This document shows positions 1-8,395 of a stretch of DNA of 64,000 bases, piece after piece. Under the pieces are notes generated by a model that was not told the origin of the DNA, searched no databases, and saw only the letters and a list, made by a program, of their open reading frames with translations. The stretch comes from M1-B18 sp048264125 (GTDB taxonomy: Bacteria > Bacillota > Clostridia > Peptostreptococcales > Natronincolaceae): contig JBLXDM010000011.1 of the NCBI GenBank assembly GCA_048264125.1, positions 62,001-126,000 on the forward strand, in the 5' to 3' direction. The translations under genes were made by a program, and so were the position numbers. Position 1 is the first letter of the stretch. Each line of letters begins with the position of its first letter.

Positions 1-258
1 TTACCTGGAGGCAGCCATAGCATAGTCACCAGACCCGACACAACCCTAAGGGCACTGGAGGCTTCATTGAATTTGCTTAAGGTTGGCGGCATAATTACTA
101 TAGCGATATACTACGGGCACGAGGGTGGCAGTGAGGAAAAGGATGCTCTACTAGCCTACCTTACAGAATTACCCTTTGAGGCCTATAATGTAATGCAGTG
201 GCAGACTATCAATAATCAAAACAATCCCCCCATAGTCGTCGTAATAGAAAAAAAGTAA
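1..258 (+). CDS. mnmM: MnmM/YtqB-type tRNA methyltransferase, C-terminal part
   Basis: Only the C-terminal 85 residues are present; the reading frame is open to the left edge. The visible part carries the PGG...HSIVT stretch, the IYYGHEGG segment and the QNNPP motif near the end, all typical of the YtqB family of SAM-dependent class I methyltransferases. In Bacillus subtilis this family (MnmM) methylates the 5-aminomethyl group of 2-thiouridine at the wobble position of tRNA. The SAM-binding N-terminus lies outside the window. The next gene follows after 36 nt with its own Shine-Dalgarno sequence. Family assignment is by recalled similarity. Confidence 0.75.
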   Translation, partial: LPGGSHSIVTRPDTTLRALEASLNLLKVGGIITIAIYYGHEGGSEEKDALLAYLTELPFEAYNVMQWQTINNQNNPPIVVVIEKK

Positions 259-294
259 CGGGTAAGATAAAATTTAACTACAGGAGGCTAATTT

Positions 295-1692
295 ATGGCT
301 AAGGTTAAAATTACTGAAACTGTTTTAAGGGATGCACATCAATCCTTGCTGGCAACTAGATTAACAACGAATGAAATGCTGCCTATCGTGGAAAAGCTGG
401 ACCAAGTAGGCTATCATTCACTGGAAATGTGGGGTGGAGCTACCTTTGATGCATGTCTGAGATTTCTAAACGAGGACCCATGGGAAAGGCTAAGAAAGAT
501 AAGAAAAGCAGCGAAAAACACAAAGCTGCAGATGCTTCTGAGGGGTCAGAATCTTTTGGGCTACAAGCATTATGCGGATGATGTTGTAAGTGAATTCGTA
601 AAAAAATCCATCTATAATGGAATTGATATAATTAGAATTTTTGATGCATTAAACGATACAAGAAATCTAGAAACTGCATTAAGAGTAACCCTTCAGGAGG
701 GTGGACATGCTCAATGCGCCATTTCCTATACCGTAAGCCCTGTGCATAACATTCCCTACTATGTTGCTAAGGCTAAGGAAATGGAGGAAATGGGTGCCAG
801 CTCCATATGTATAAAGGATATGTCTGGAATTATAACCCCCTATGCCGCCTATGAGCTGGTGAAGGAGCTGAAGTCAGTATGCAAGGTTCCTATACAGCTG
901 CATTCCCATTACACCAGCGGTATAGCATCAATGTCATATTTAAAAGCGATTGAAGCAGGTGTGGACATAGTTGATACAGCTATTTCTCCCTTCGCTTTGG
1001 GAACCTCACAGCCCGCTACGGAGCCTTTGGTTGCGGCAATACAAAACACCGAGTATGATACCGGCATAGATTTAAGTCGATTGAATGAGGTAACGGAGTA
1101 TTTTAAACCTATTAAGGATAAGTATATAGAAAACGGTCTCATCAGCCCAAAGGTATTGGGCGTAGATGTGAACACATTGGTGTATCAAATACCGGGAGGA
1201 ATGCTGTCCAACCTGATATCTCAGCTGAAGCAGCAGAATAAGGAGGACCAGCTGGAAAAGGTTATGGCAGAGGTTCCGAAGGTTAGGGCAGACCTAGGCT
1301 ATCCTCCATTAGTGACCCCTTTGAGTCAGATGGTGGGGACTCAAGCAGTTTTAAATGTCATCATGGGTGAACGCTATAAAATGGTTCCAAAGGAAATTAA
1401 GGACTATGTTAGGGGCCAGTATGGTAAGCCTATAACCCCAATAGCAGACGAAATCAAGAAGAAAATAATAGGCAATGAGGAGAGCATTACCGTACGGCCT
1501 GCAGATTTAATTCCTCCGCAGCTGAATTCTGCAAGATTAGAAATCAAGGAATATATGGAGCAGGAGGAGGATGTTCTGTCCTATGCGCTTTTTCCTCAAA
1601 TAGCGTTGGCCTTCTTTAAGGAAAGATGGTCGCAAAAGTATAAAATTGAGTCAACCCTATATAATGAGGAGAATAAAAATCATCCTATATAA
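295..1692 (+). CDS. oadA: Biotin-dependent carboxyltransferase, OadA / pyruvate carboxylase B type, without biotin domain
   Basis: This 465-residue protein matches the carboxyltransferase subunit of oxaloacetate decarboxylase, pyruvate carboxylase subunit B and transcarboxylase 5S. The N-terminal RDAHQS motif (D13), the GGATFD segment (about 47-52), the carboxylated-lysine site ICIKDM (K174) and the metal-binding LHSH (H203, H205) are all present. The conserved C-terminal carboxylase domain runs to about residue 450. The protein ends there, so the biotinyl domain with its MKM motif found in full-length OadA (about 590 residues) is missing and must be a separate protein if the enzyme is active. 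Start ATG has AGGAGG 8 nt upstream. No other decarboxylase subunit is adjacent. Confidence 0.85.
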   Translation: MAKVKITETVLRDAHQSLLATRLTTNEMLPIVEKLDQVGYHSLEMWGGATFDACLRFLNEDPWERLRKIRKAAKNTKLQMLLRGQNLLGYKHYADDVVSEFVKKSIYNGIDIIRIFDALNDTRNLETALRVTLQEGGHAQCAISYTVSPVHNIPYYVAKAKEMEEMGASSICIKDMSGIITPYAAYELVKELKSVCKVPIQLHSHYTSGIASMSYLKAIEAGVDIVDTAISPFALGTSQPATEPLVAAIQNTEYDTGIDLSRLNEVTEYFKPIKDKYIENGLISPKVLGVDVNTLVYQIPGGMLSNLISQLKQQNKEDQLEKVMAEVPKVRADLGYPPLVTPLSQMVGTQAVLNVIMGERYKMVPKEIKDYVRGQYGKPITPIADEIKKKIIGNEESITVRPADLIPPQLNSARLEIKEYMEQEEDVLSYALFPQIALAFFKERWSQKYKIESTLYNEENKNHPI

Positions 1693-1707
1693 ATTATGAA
1701 TAACAAT

Positions 1708-1790
1708 AAAAAGCCTTGTATTAAGAATCATAGGACTCCAGCTGCATTAAAATTTTGCAGCTGGAGTTCTAAATTCATAAATAGGCTTTT
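1708..1790. terminator. Bidirectional terminator between convergent genes
   Basis: A strong stem pairs 1733-1746 with 1756-1769 (14 bp, one G-T wobble). It sits inside a second stem in which AAAAGCCT (1708-1715) pairs with AGGCTTTT (1783-1790). A-runs on the left and T-runs on the right let it stop both the + strand carboxyltransferase transcript and the minus-strand gene that ends at 1789. Confidence 0.8.
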
Positions 1791-2499
1791 ATTTTTGCAA
1801 AGGAAGCATATACCTTTGCTCCTGCGATATAGCCGCTACGCTTAGGCATTCGTTGTGTAAAAATACCTTGTGTGAGCGATTACTGTAGAATTTAATGACC
1901 GAAGCCAATGTATTGCAGGGAATGATACCGTTACATTTAAGACAGGTCAAATCCTTATGCCGCACCTTCTCCTGACCAATATAGAGCTGTAGACTGCTGT
2001 ATTTCATCCAGCTCCTCCATCCCGTTTTACAAAGAACACTTCTGGCTTCAAAATCTGCAAAAACCCATTTCAGAATTCGATGAAAGTGAAAGGGGAATTT
2101 GGTATAGGTAATGAAGTCCCTCGGCAAACCCAATTCTATTGCATAATCTTCAAAGGTCCTTTCGATAATTGTCTGTAGAGGCTCGTTAATTTGTGTACTG
2201 ATATAATTATATCCATTGCTCTTAAACCATTTATTAAGCTCCTCAAACATATAGCCTCTGCATACCTGTACTTGCTCCTCCTTAGGCACCTTAAGCTCTA
2301 GAAAAATCCTACTTACTATATCTACAACATAGGACAAATACTTCTTCTCCTTAAAGGCCTTGGGCTGATAATAGCTTAAGGGAATTATTTCATATTGATA
2401 TTCATTTGATTCAACACGCAAAACACCGATTATGGTTCCTCCTAGCAGGCTTCCGCTGCCTGCATCATCAATTTGTATCAAAATATCACCTCGATTCAA
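1789..2499 (-). CDS. Conserved hypothetical protein, possible RNase H-like fold
   Basis: I do not recognise this 236-residue family. The N-terminus has a buried strand ending in two Asp (IDDAGSG, about residues 11-17) followed by a Gly-rich turn, which recalls the first catalytic strand of RNase H-like folds; that is only a suggestion. Near the C-terminus a CLKC pair, a further Cys about 6 residues on, and an HNEC element could bind zinc. There is no signal peptide or membrane segment. It is monocistronic and convergent with the carboxyltransferase gene, its stop lying in the shared terminator. The start has a TCGAGGTGA-type ribosome binding site. Confidence 0.6.
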   Translation of the reverse strand: MNRGDILIQIDDAGSGSLLGGTIIGVLRVESNEYQYEIIPLSYYQPKAFKEKKYLSYVVDIVSRIFLELKVPKEEQVQVCRGYMFEELNKWFKSNGYNYISTQINEPLQTIIERTFEDYAIELGLPRDFITYTKFPFHFHRILKWVFADFEARSVLCKTGWRSWMKYSSLQLYIGQEKVRHKDLTCLKCNGIIPCNTLASVIKFYSNRSHKVFLHNECLSVAAISQEQRYMLPLQK

Positions 2500-2600
2500 G
2501 GATCATCTAAGAGTTATTATTCACCTTCGCAGTAGGTTATATAAAAGCAAATTCTTCCCAATGTCTAAAATACTGTTATTGAAATTTAAAAATATGACTT

Positions 2601-2632
2601 TTGTACTGTAAAAACGGAAAATGTATTATAAT
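2601..2632 (+). promoter_or_regulatory. Sigma-A promoter for surE
   Basis: TTGTAC (2601-2606) and TATTAT (2624-2629) are separated by 17 nt; TATAAT at 2627-2632 overlaps the -10. This implies a 5' leader of about 110 nt before surE, in which I see no recognisable element. Confidence 0.55.
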
Positions 2633-2750
2633 AGTAAATGTGTGGTAATGCTTGAAAAATTTAAATAAGAGGAAATTTCATAATAAAACGAACAGTATGG
2701 TTATATGCAATTTCCTCATACAAATATAAACTAACACGAGGAGTGAGCTT

Positions 2751-3518
2751 ATGAGAATTTTGGTTACAAATGATGATGGCATCCTTTCAGAAGGAATTTA
2801 TACATTGGCTAAGGCATTAAAAACGATAGCAGGAGAGGTAATAGTTGTAGCTCCTGATTCTGAGCAAAGCGCAACCGGGCATTCCATTACTCTCAATCAG
2901 CCTCTACGGGTAAAAAAAGTGAAATTCTTTGAGACGGATATAGAGGCCTATGCAGTGAATGGAACGCCAGTGGATTGTGTTAAGCTGGGGGTGGAGGCGA
3001 TACTGAAGGATCGCAGGCCTGACTTAGTTATTTCTGGAATAAATAACGGACCTAATCTGGGAACCGACGTAATTTACTCGGGAACCGTTTCTGCTGCCGT
3101 TGAAGCCGCAATTATGGAGATCCCTTCGATAGCAATGTCAATGGCAACCCACAATATTGACAGCTACAACGGTGCTGCGGATTTTGCATGCAGGATTGCA
3201 AAAAAAATATTTCAATTGCATAAGCGAAACGAAACCATCATTAATGTAAATTATCCGACAATTCCTGAGGAGGAGGTTAAGGGTGTAAAGGTAACAACCT
3301 TGGGTATAAGAAAATATGAGAATTCCTTTGAGGAGAGAAAGGACCCAAGAGGGAACTCCTATTACTGGGTTTCAGGGACTGTACGAGATATGGAACAAAA
3401 GGAAGAAAGTGATGTTGTTGCCATATTGAACAACTATATATCTATTACTCCTATACACTTTGATTTGACTCATTTCGAGACCTATAAGGAGCTTCAGCAG
3501 CTTAATATAGATAAATAA
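2751..3518 (+). CDS. surE: 5'/3'-nucleotidase SurE
   Basis: SurE is a metal-dependent nucleoside monophosphate phosphatase. The 255-residue length is normal for the family. It shows the signature ILVTNDDGI at the N-terminus with the two metal-binding Asp residues (D8, D9), SATGHSIT with the catalytic-loop Ser near residue 40, and SGINNGPNLGTDVIYSGT (about 95-112), which supplies Asn and Ser ligands. The ATG start has GAGGAGTGAG 6 nt upstream. The gene stands alone behind its own promoter and is followed by the kor operon promoter. Confidence 0.95.
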   Translation: MRILVTNDDGILSEGIYTLAKALKTIAGEVIVVAPDSEQSATGHSITLNQPLRVKKVKFFETDIEAYAVNGTPVDCVKLGVEAILKDRRPDLVISGINNGPNLGTDVIYSGTVSAAVEAAIMEIPSIAMSMATHNIDSYNGAADFACRIAKKIFQLHKRNETIINVNYPTIPEEEVKGVKVTTLGIRKYENSFEERKDPRGNSYYWVSGTVRDMEQKEESDVVAILNNYISITPIHFDLTHFETYKELQQLNIDK

Positions 3519-3616
3519 TACATAAGCGCATTGTTAGAGGAATAATTTTCTAAAATGAAGAAAATGAAAAAATACTTGCAAATCTCCAAAAATAGCCATG
3601 AAATATGAAATAAAAA

Positions 3617-3645
3617 TTGCAAATCCAACTGCTATCTGATATGAT
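3617..3645 (+). promoter_or_regulatory. Sigma-A promoter for the korDABC operon
   Basis: TTGCAA (3617-3622) and TATGAT (3640-3645) are separated by exactly 17 nt. The expected start point near 3652 gives a short leader ahead of korD. Confidence 0.55.
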
Positions 3646-3687
3646 TTTCTTAAGAGGGAATACCATATTTGAAGGGAGTTGGGTTCT

Positions 3688-3897
3688 TTGGGACAAAAAA
3701 CCAATAAGAAACTAGTGATTGCCGAAAACTGGTGTAAGGGCTGCGGTATATGTGTTGCCTTCTGTCCTACTAAGGTTTTGGATTTGCATAATGAAAAGGT
3801 TGTCATTAAGGATATTGACAAATGTATCAAATGCGGATTATGCGAATTACGCTGTCCTGACTATGCTATTTATTTGGAGGGGACCGACAATGAATAA
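3688..3897 (+). CDS. korD: 2-oxoacid:ferredoxin oxidoreductase, ferredoxin-like delta subunit
   Basis: A 69-residue 2[4Fe-4S] ferredoxin-type subunit that passes electrons from the KorAB catalytic core. Two complete cluster motifs are visible, CKGCGICVAFCP and CIKCGLCELRCP. I place the start at TTG 3688, 9 nt after AAGGGAG (3672-3678). An in-frame TTG at 3679 abuts the ribosome binding site and is unlikely. It is the first gene of korDABC and overlaps korA by 8 nt, indicating translational coupling. Confidence 0.88.
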   Translation: MGQKTNKKLVIAENWCKGCGICVAFCPTKVLDLHNEKVVIKDIDKCIKCGLCELRCPDYAIYLEGTDNE

Positions 3898-5029
3898 TAG
3901 AAAAGTTAAGCTTATGCAAGGTAATGAAGCCTGTGTTGAGGGGGCATTAGCGGCAGGAATGAAATTTTACGCCGGTTACCCTATAACGCCTTCAACCGAG
4001 GTAGCAGAATTATGTGCTCAAAAATTGCCATTAATCGGTGGTAAGTTTATACAAATGGAGGATGAAATAGCAGGTATGGCTGCAATAATAGGTGGCTCAC
4101 TTGCTGGGTTAAAGTCAATGACCGCCACCAGTGGTCCTGGCTTCTCGCTAAAGCAGGAAAACATAGGCTATGCAGCGTTAGCAGAGGTACCCTGTGTTAT
4201 TGTAGATGTGCAAAGAGCAGGTCCAAGCACTGGTTTACCAACTGCACCTTCACAGGGGGATATCATGCAGGCAAGATGGGGAACCCACGGAGACCATCCT
4301 GTAATCGCGTTGTCACCCTCATCAGTCAAGGAAACCTTTGATTTAACTGTAAAGTGCTTTAATTTTGCAGAAAAATACAGGACTCCGGTTTTGCTGATGC
4401 TGGATGAGGTAGTAGGCCATATGCGGGAAAAGATTGAAATTCCGAATCCCGATGAAATTGAGATTTATGATAGAATAAAGCCTGAGGCAGGAGATGAGAG
4501 CTTTAAGGCCTACAGAGTAGAAAAAGATGAGCTGGTGCCAAGAATGGCAGCTTTTGGTGAGGGCTTCCATTTCCATGTAACCGGCCTTATGCACGATGAG
4601 TTTGGTTTCCCTACCAATGATACGGATACGTCTGACAAACTAATAAGAAGAATTATGGCTAAGGTAAGCGATAATGTTGACGATATAGTAATATATGAGG
4701 AAAGCTTCATGGAGGATGCGGATTATGTGGTATTGGCCTACGGAGGTACCGCAAGGTCAGCCATCAGTGCCGTTAAGCAGGCGAGGGAGCAGGGCATAAA
4801 GGTAGGACTATTCAGAGCCATAACCATCTGGCCCTTCCCTGAGAAGCAGGTTAGAGAATTGTCTGGAAGGATAAAGAAATTTATAGTGCCTGAAATGAAC
4901 CTTGGTCAATATGTTCTGGAGGTTGAAAGGGTAGTGGCCGGCAGAGCTGAGGTTTTAAGCCTTGGGAAGGCCAATGGCGAGGTCATTACTCCGAATGAAA
5001 TATTAGCTAAGCTAAAGGAGGTACTATAA
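3890..5029 (+). CDS. korA: 2-oxoacid:ferredoxin oxidoreductase subunit alpha
   Basis: The 379-residue alpha subunit of a four-subunit 2-oxoacid (likely 2-oxoglutarate) ferredoxin oxidoreductase, which makes the acyl-CoA with reduction of ferredoxin. The N-terminus has the family's GNEAC motif and the YPITPSTE segment (about 30-37), part of the pyrimidine-binding domain I. A transketolase-like domain II follows, with SGPGFSLKQE around residue 80. The true start is ATG 3890, preceded by GGAGGGG. The open frame runs further upstream but only through korD in another frame. Substrate could also be a branched-chain 2-oxoacid (Vor-type); sequence alone does not decide. Confidence 0.88.
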   Translation: MNNRKVKLMQGNEACVEGALAAGMKFYAGYPITPSTEVAELCAQKLPLIGGKFIQMEDEIAGMAAIIGGSLAGLKSMTATSGPGFSLKQENIGYAALAEVPCVIVDVQRAGPSTGLPTAPSQGDIMQARWGTHGDHPVIALSPSSVKETFDLTVKCFNFAEKYRTPVLLMLDEVVGHMREKIEIPNPDEIEIYDRIKPEAGDESFKAYRVEKDELVPRMAAFGEGFHFHVTGLMHDEFGFPTNDTDTSDKLIRRIMAKVSDNVDDIVIYEESFMEDADYVVLAYGGTARSAISAVKQAREQGIKVGLFRAITIWPFPEKQVRELSGRIKKFIVPEMNLGQYVLEVERVVAGRAEVLSLGKANGEVITPNEILAKLKEVL

Positions 5030-5030
5030 T

Positions 5031-5852
5031 ATGAGTAGTCAATTAATACAGAATAATTTTAGAATGGATCGATTGCCTCATATTTGGTGCCCTGGTTGTG
5101 GTCATGGTATAGTTATGAGGTCGTTGGCACAAGCTATTGAAAATCAAGGCTATGATAAGAAAAAGGTATGTATCGTTTCAGGCATAGGCTGCTCCTCAAG
5201 AGCATCCGGCTACATGGATTTTAATACCCTACATACCACTCACGGCAGGGCTTTGGCCTTTGCAACCGGTGTGAAGCTGGCAAACCCGGACCTCAAGGTA
5301 ATAGTAGTCACCGGTGACGGCGATTGCTCAGCCATCGGAGGTAATCATTTAATTCATACAGCCAGAAGAAATATTGACATTACTACAATTGTATTTAATA
5401 ATAACATATATGGAATGACAGGTGGGCAATATTCTCCTACAACCCCAACCTCAGAGTTTGGTACCACTGCCCCCTTTGGAAACATCGACAAGGCCTTTGA
5501 TATTTGTAAGCTTGTGGATGCTGCCGGTGCAACCTATGTTGCCAGAGGAACAGTGTATCATACACAACAATTGATCAAGCTGATAGAAAATGCCCTAATC
5601 AATAATGGCTTTTCATTAGTAGATGCCATTAGTACATGTCCCACCTATTATGGTAGAAAAAATAAAAAGGGTTCTGCGGTTAATATGTTGAATTCATTAA
5701 AGGAAAATGCAGTAGACCTCAAGGCGGCAGAGAAGCTGCCTAAGGAAAAGCTGGAGGGCAAATTCCTTATAGGTGAATTTAAGAATACCGATGAGCCTGA
5801 GTATACTGAAGAGTATATGAAAATTATTAAAAAATACCAAAAGGAGAGATAA
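5031..5852 (+). CDS. korB: 2-oxoacid:ferredoxin oxidoreductase subunit beta (TPP-binding)
   Basis: The 273-residue beta subunit binds thiamine pyrophosphate and an Fe-S cluster. Cys residues in WCPGCGHG (about 19-26) and a later GCSS are the expected cluster ligands. The TPP/Mg motif begins GDGDCSAIGGNH (about 98) and ends with NNN near residue 123. It starts one nt after the korA stop, with AAGGAGG upstream. Reaction: decarboxylation of a 2-oxoacid with CoA and ferredoxin. Confidence 0.92.
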   Translation: MSSQLIQNNFRMDRLPHIWCPGCGHGIVMRSLAQAIENQGYDKKKVCIVSGIGCSSRASGYMDFNTLHTTHGRALAFATGVKLANPDLKVIVVTGDGDCSAIGGNHLIHTARRNIDITTIVFNNNIYGMTGGQYSPTTPTSEFGTTAPFGNIDKAFDICKLVDAAGATYVARGTVYHTQQLIKLIENALINNGFSLVDAISTCPTYYGRKNKKGSAVNMLNSLKENAVDLKAAEKLPKEKLEGKFLIGEFKNTDEPEYTEEYMKIIKKYQKER

Positions 5853-5853
5853 T

Positions 5854-6396
5854 ATGGATAATCGCATCGAAATCAGACTAAGCGGCTCTGGGGGACAGGG
5901 TCTAATACTGGGTGGGATTATATTAGCAGAGGCTGCCATTAATGAAGGCAACAATGCCATACAATCTCAATCCTATGGTCCTGAAGCAAGGGGCGGCGCC
6001 AGCAAGGCGGAGGTAATAATCAGTAAGGAAGAAATTGATTTTCCAAAGGTTGATAAGGCAGATTTATTATTGGCAATGACAGAGATTGCCTATAAAAAAT
6101 ACATCAAGAGCCTTAAGGTGGGCGGAATTTTAATAGCCGACTCCAGTATCAATGTAGATCCCGAGAATACATCGTATAAGGTGCTACAGATTCCCATAAT
6201 TGCTACTGCTGCTGAAAAGCTGGGAAGGGTTATGGTTGCCAATATCGTTGCCCTTGGGGTAATTCAACAAGTAACAGGGGTTGTAAATAAGGAATCACTA
6301 GAGGCTGCGGTTTTAAACAGGGTTCCAAGGGGAACGGAGGAGCTTAATAAAACTGCTTTAAGCGAGGGTTATATGCTAGCTTCCACAACTTTTTAA
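5854..6396 (+). CDS. korC: 2-oxoacid:ferredoxin oxidoreductase subunit gamma
   Basis: The 180-residue gamma subunit (CoA-binding domain III). It opens with the family signature GSGGQGLILGG and contains YGPEARGG around residue 45, typical of pyruvate/ketoisovalerate oxidoreductase gamma chains. It starts one nt after the korB stop, behind AAGGAGAG. The tight spacing of D-A-B-C indicates one transcript and stoichiometric assembly. Confidence 0.92.
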   Translation: MDNRIEIRLSGSGGQGLILGGIILAEAAINEGNNAIQSQSYGPEARGGASKAEVIISKEEIDFPKVDKADLLLAMTEIAYKKYIKSLKVGGILIADSSINVDPENTSYKVLQIPIIATAAEKLGRVMVANIVALGVIQQVTGVVNKESLEAAVLNRVPRGTEELNKTALSEGYMLASTTF

Positions 6397-6414
6397 TCAG
6401 GGAAGGTGTATATA

Positions 6415-7287
6415 GTGGATGATAAAAAGGACTTGATATTACAAATTCAAAAGAGCTTTTCAAAGATGAGCAAGGGGCAAAAGCTAATAGCTCAATTCAT
6501 AATTGACAATTACGACAAGGCCGCCTTTATGACTGCATCTAAATTAGGAATCAAGGTAGGGGTAAGTGAATCTACCGTAGTACGTTTTGCCAATGCATTG
6601 GGTTTTGAAGGATATCCTGAGCTTCAAAAGGCACTACAGGAAATCATTAAAACTAAGCTGACAACGGTACAAAGGGTAGAGATGGCAAGTGAATATTCCA
6701 GTGAGGGTGCAATTTTAAAGAAGGTCTTGAAATCAGACATGGATAATATTCGTTCAACCTTAGATAGTATTGATTACGAGGATTTTCAAAAGGTAATTGA
6801 CATGATTTTTAAGGCGGAGAAAATATACATCATCGGATTGAGAAGCTCTACTGCTCTGGCTGAATATTTAGGCTTTTATTTGAATTTAATCCTAGACAAT
6901 GTAAAGATTGTCGGCTATGGTATCAGTGACATTTTTGAACAAATGCTTCGGATATCAGACAAGGACCTGGTTATCGGTATAAGCTTCCCCAGGTATTCCA
7001 ATAGGACCATCGAAGCCATCAATTATGCTAGGGAGGCAGGGGTTCCAATCGTAGGAATCACCGATAGCCTATTATCCCCTATAGCAGGTATTTCTGATCA
7101 TTGCTTAACGGCTAAGAGTAACATGGTATCCTTTGTTGACTCCTTAGTAGCTCCCCTAAGCTTAATTAATGCCTTAATTGTAGCTGTAGGCATGAGGGAG
7201 AAGGATAAGATTCGTGGATATTTCAACAAGCTTGAGGAGATTTGGTATAAATACAATGTATACGAAAGAAAGAGCGGAAATGAATAG
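6415..7287 (+). CDS. MurR/RpiR-family transcriptional regulator
   Basis: A 290-residue regulator with an N-terminal helix-turn-helix of the RpiR type (SKLGIKVGVSESTVVRF, about residues 44-60) and a C-terminal SIS sugar-phosphate-binding domain (about 120-260; GLRSSTALAEYLG and the GISFPRYS segment). I choose GTG 6415, 8 nt after GGAAGG, over GTG 6406, which overlaps the ribosome binding site. It follows korC by 18 nt and is probably cotranscribed, so it may control the kor operon or a linked carbon source; the effector is unknown. A strong terminator follows. Confidence 0.88.
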   Translation: MDDKKDLILQIQKSFSKMSKGQKLIAQFIIDNYDKAAFMTASKLGIKVGVSESTVVRFANALGFEGYPELQKALQEIIKTKLTTVQRVEMASEYSSEGAILKKVLKSDMDNIRSTLDSIDYEDFQKVIDMIFKAEKIYIIGLRSSTALAEYLGFYLNLILDNVKIVGYGISDIFEQMLRISDKDLVIGISFPRYSNRTIEAINYAREAGVPIVGITDSLLSPIAGISDHCLTAKSNMVSFVDSLVAPLSLINALIVAVGMREKDKIRGYFNKLEEIWYKYNVYERKSGNE

Positions 7288-7290
7288 CTA

Positions 7291-7320
7291 AAAAATACGG
7301 CCAATGCGGCCGTATTTTTT
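7291..7320 (+). terminator. Rho-independent terminator of the kor-rpiR operon
   Basis: A 12-bp perfect stem (7291-7302 with 7308-7319), loop AATGC, GC-rich at the top and ending in a T-run. Confidence 0.9.
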
Positions 7321-7351
7321 TAGGTATATATCCGAATAGGGTGAGCAGTAT

Positions 7352-7613
7352 GTTTATACAAAGTCAAAAGTTTCCTGCTTAGTGCCCCACGGGCTAATTT
7401 GTATAATTAATTTTTAAATGTTATTAGCCTAAGCACCTTGCATCACTTAAAATATTGGATAACTCCCGGTATAATTTCCCTGTAGCTGCGTTGTCGTCAG
7501 TCGCAATATAGCCCGATATTCGCTACTGGAAAATTCTCCTCGGGATTTATCTCAACCTTCAAATGACGCAAGGTACTAAGCAATGCGCGATAAACTTTTA
7601 ACTTTGTATAAAC
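7352..7613. repeat. Large imperfect inverted-repeat (MITE-like) element
   Basis: This fills most of the 470-nt gap 7288-7756. The outer arms 7352-7373 and 7592-7613 are inverted copies (21 of 22 match). A second inverted pair lies inside: the segment from 7431 (AAGCACCTTGCATCACTTAA) against 7558-7581. The centre holds a 35-nt core (7486-7520) that recurs at 34581-34615 with one mismatch. No reading frame is credible here. The nested symmetry suggests a non-autonomous mobile or palindromic intergenic element, possibly one inserted into another. Confidence 0.7.
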
Positions 7614-7756
7614 TAATATATACTCTCCTATCGCAATATGCAATTATCTTAAATTAATAGAGGAAATAGGTAGTGTTGTGGTAAAATAAACCTTAGCTAA
7701 TAAAAGCTGATAATAATCAATGCTTTTGAAAAAAATATGCAATAAGGGTGATAATT

Positions 7757-8395
7757 ATGAAAAAAATATATTTGGTAAGACATGGTGAAACCGTATGGAA
7801 TCTGGAGGGCAGAACCCAGGGTCGTAGGGATTCCCACTTAACTGAAAGAGGACTTTATCAGGCAACAATGCTGGCTAAGAGGCTGGTTAAGGAGCCAATT
7901 GATAGTATATACTCCAGTAATTTAGACAGGGCAAAATCCACCGCTGCTATCATCGGTAAAGAGCTGGGGCTGGATTGTCATATGCATGAGGGCCTGGCGG
8001 AGTTGTCCTTTGGACTGTGGGAGGGGCTTACAATTAAGGATATTGAAAGGGATTACCCAGATGAGGTTAATATATGGCACAGTACACCGCATTTGCCCTG
8101 CATTCCCGAGGGCGAGCTACTGGAGGCGGCACAGTCAAGAATCATTGCTGCAATAGATGAAATCGCTGAGGCAACAGCAGATAAAAATATTCTCATCGTC
8201 AGTCATGGGACTGTTCTTAAGCTTTACCTTCAGGCCTTTTTAGGCATGGAGCTGAGTGACTTCTACAAGCTGAAGCAGGAAAATTGTGCTTTGAACATCA
8301 TTGAACATAAAAAACGTGGTCCTATGCTTTCTAAGTATAATGATACTTCATATATGGATATAATGATAGAGGGTGAAGCTGTTGAAAAATCATAG
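7757..8395 (+). CDS. Histidine phosphatase family protein (phosphoglycerate mutase-like)
   Basis: A 212-residue member of the branch-1 histidine phosphatase superfamily. The phosphohistidine motif LVRHGET is at residues 6-12 (H9) and the second catalytic His is in IVSHGT near residue 152. Members act as alpha-ribazole phosphatase (CobC), small-metabolite phosphatase or phosphoglycerate mutase; no cobalamin genes are nearby, so the substrate is unknown. I start at ATG 7757 behind AAGGGTG, not at GTG 7748 inside that ribosome binding site. It overlaps the next gene by 14 nt. Confidence 0.9.
   Translation: MKKIYLVRHGETVWNLEGRTQGRRDSHLTERGLYQATMLAKRLVKEPIDSIYSSNLDRAKSTAAIIGKELGLDCHMHEGLAELSFGLWEGLTIKDIERDYPDEVNIWHSTPHLPCIPEGELLEAAQSRIIAAIDEIAEATADKNILIVSHGTVLKLYLQAFLGMELSDFYKLKQENCALNIIEHKKRGPMLSKYNDTSYMDIMIEGEAVEKS

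Noticed and set aside
3719..3889. Upstream extension of the korA frame into korD
   Set aside because: It only overlaps the ferredoxin gene in another frame; the KorA family N-terminus and a good ribosome binding site point to ATG 3890.
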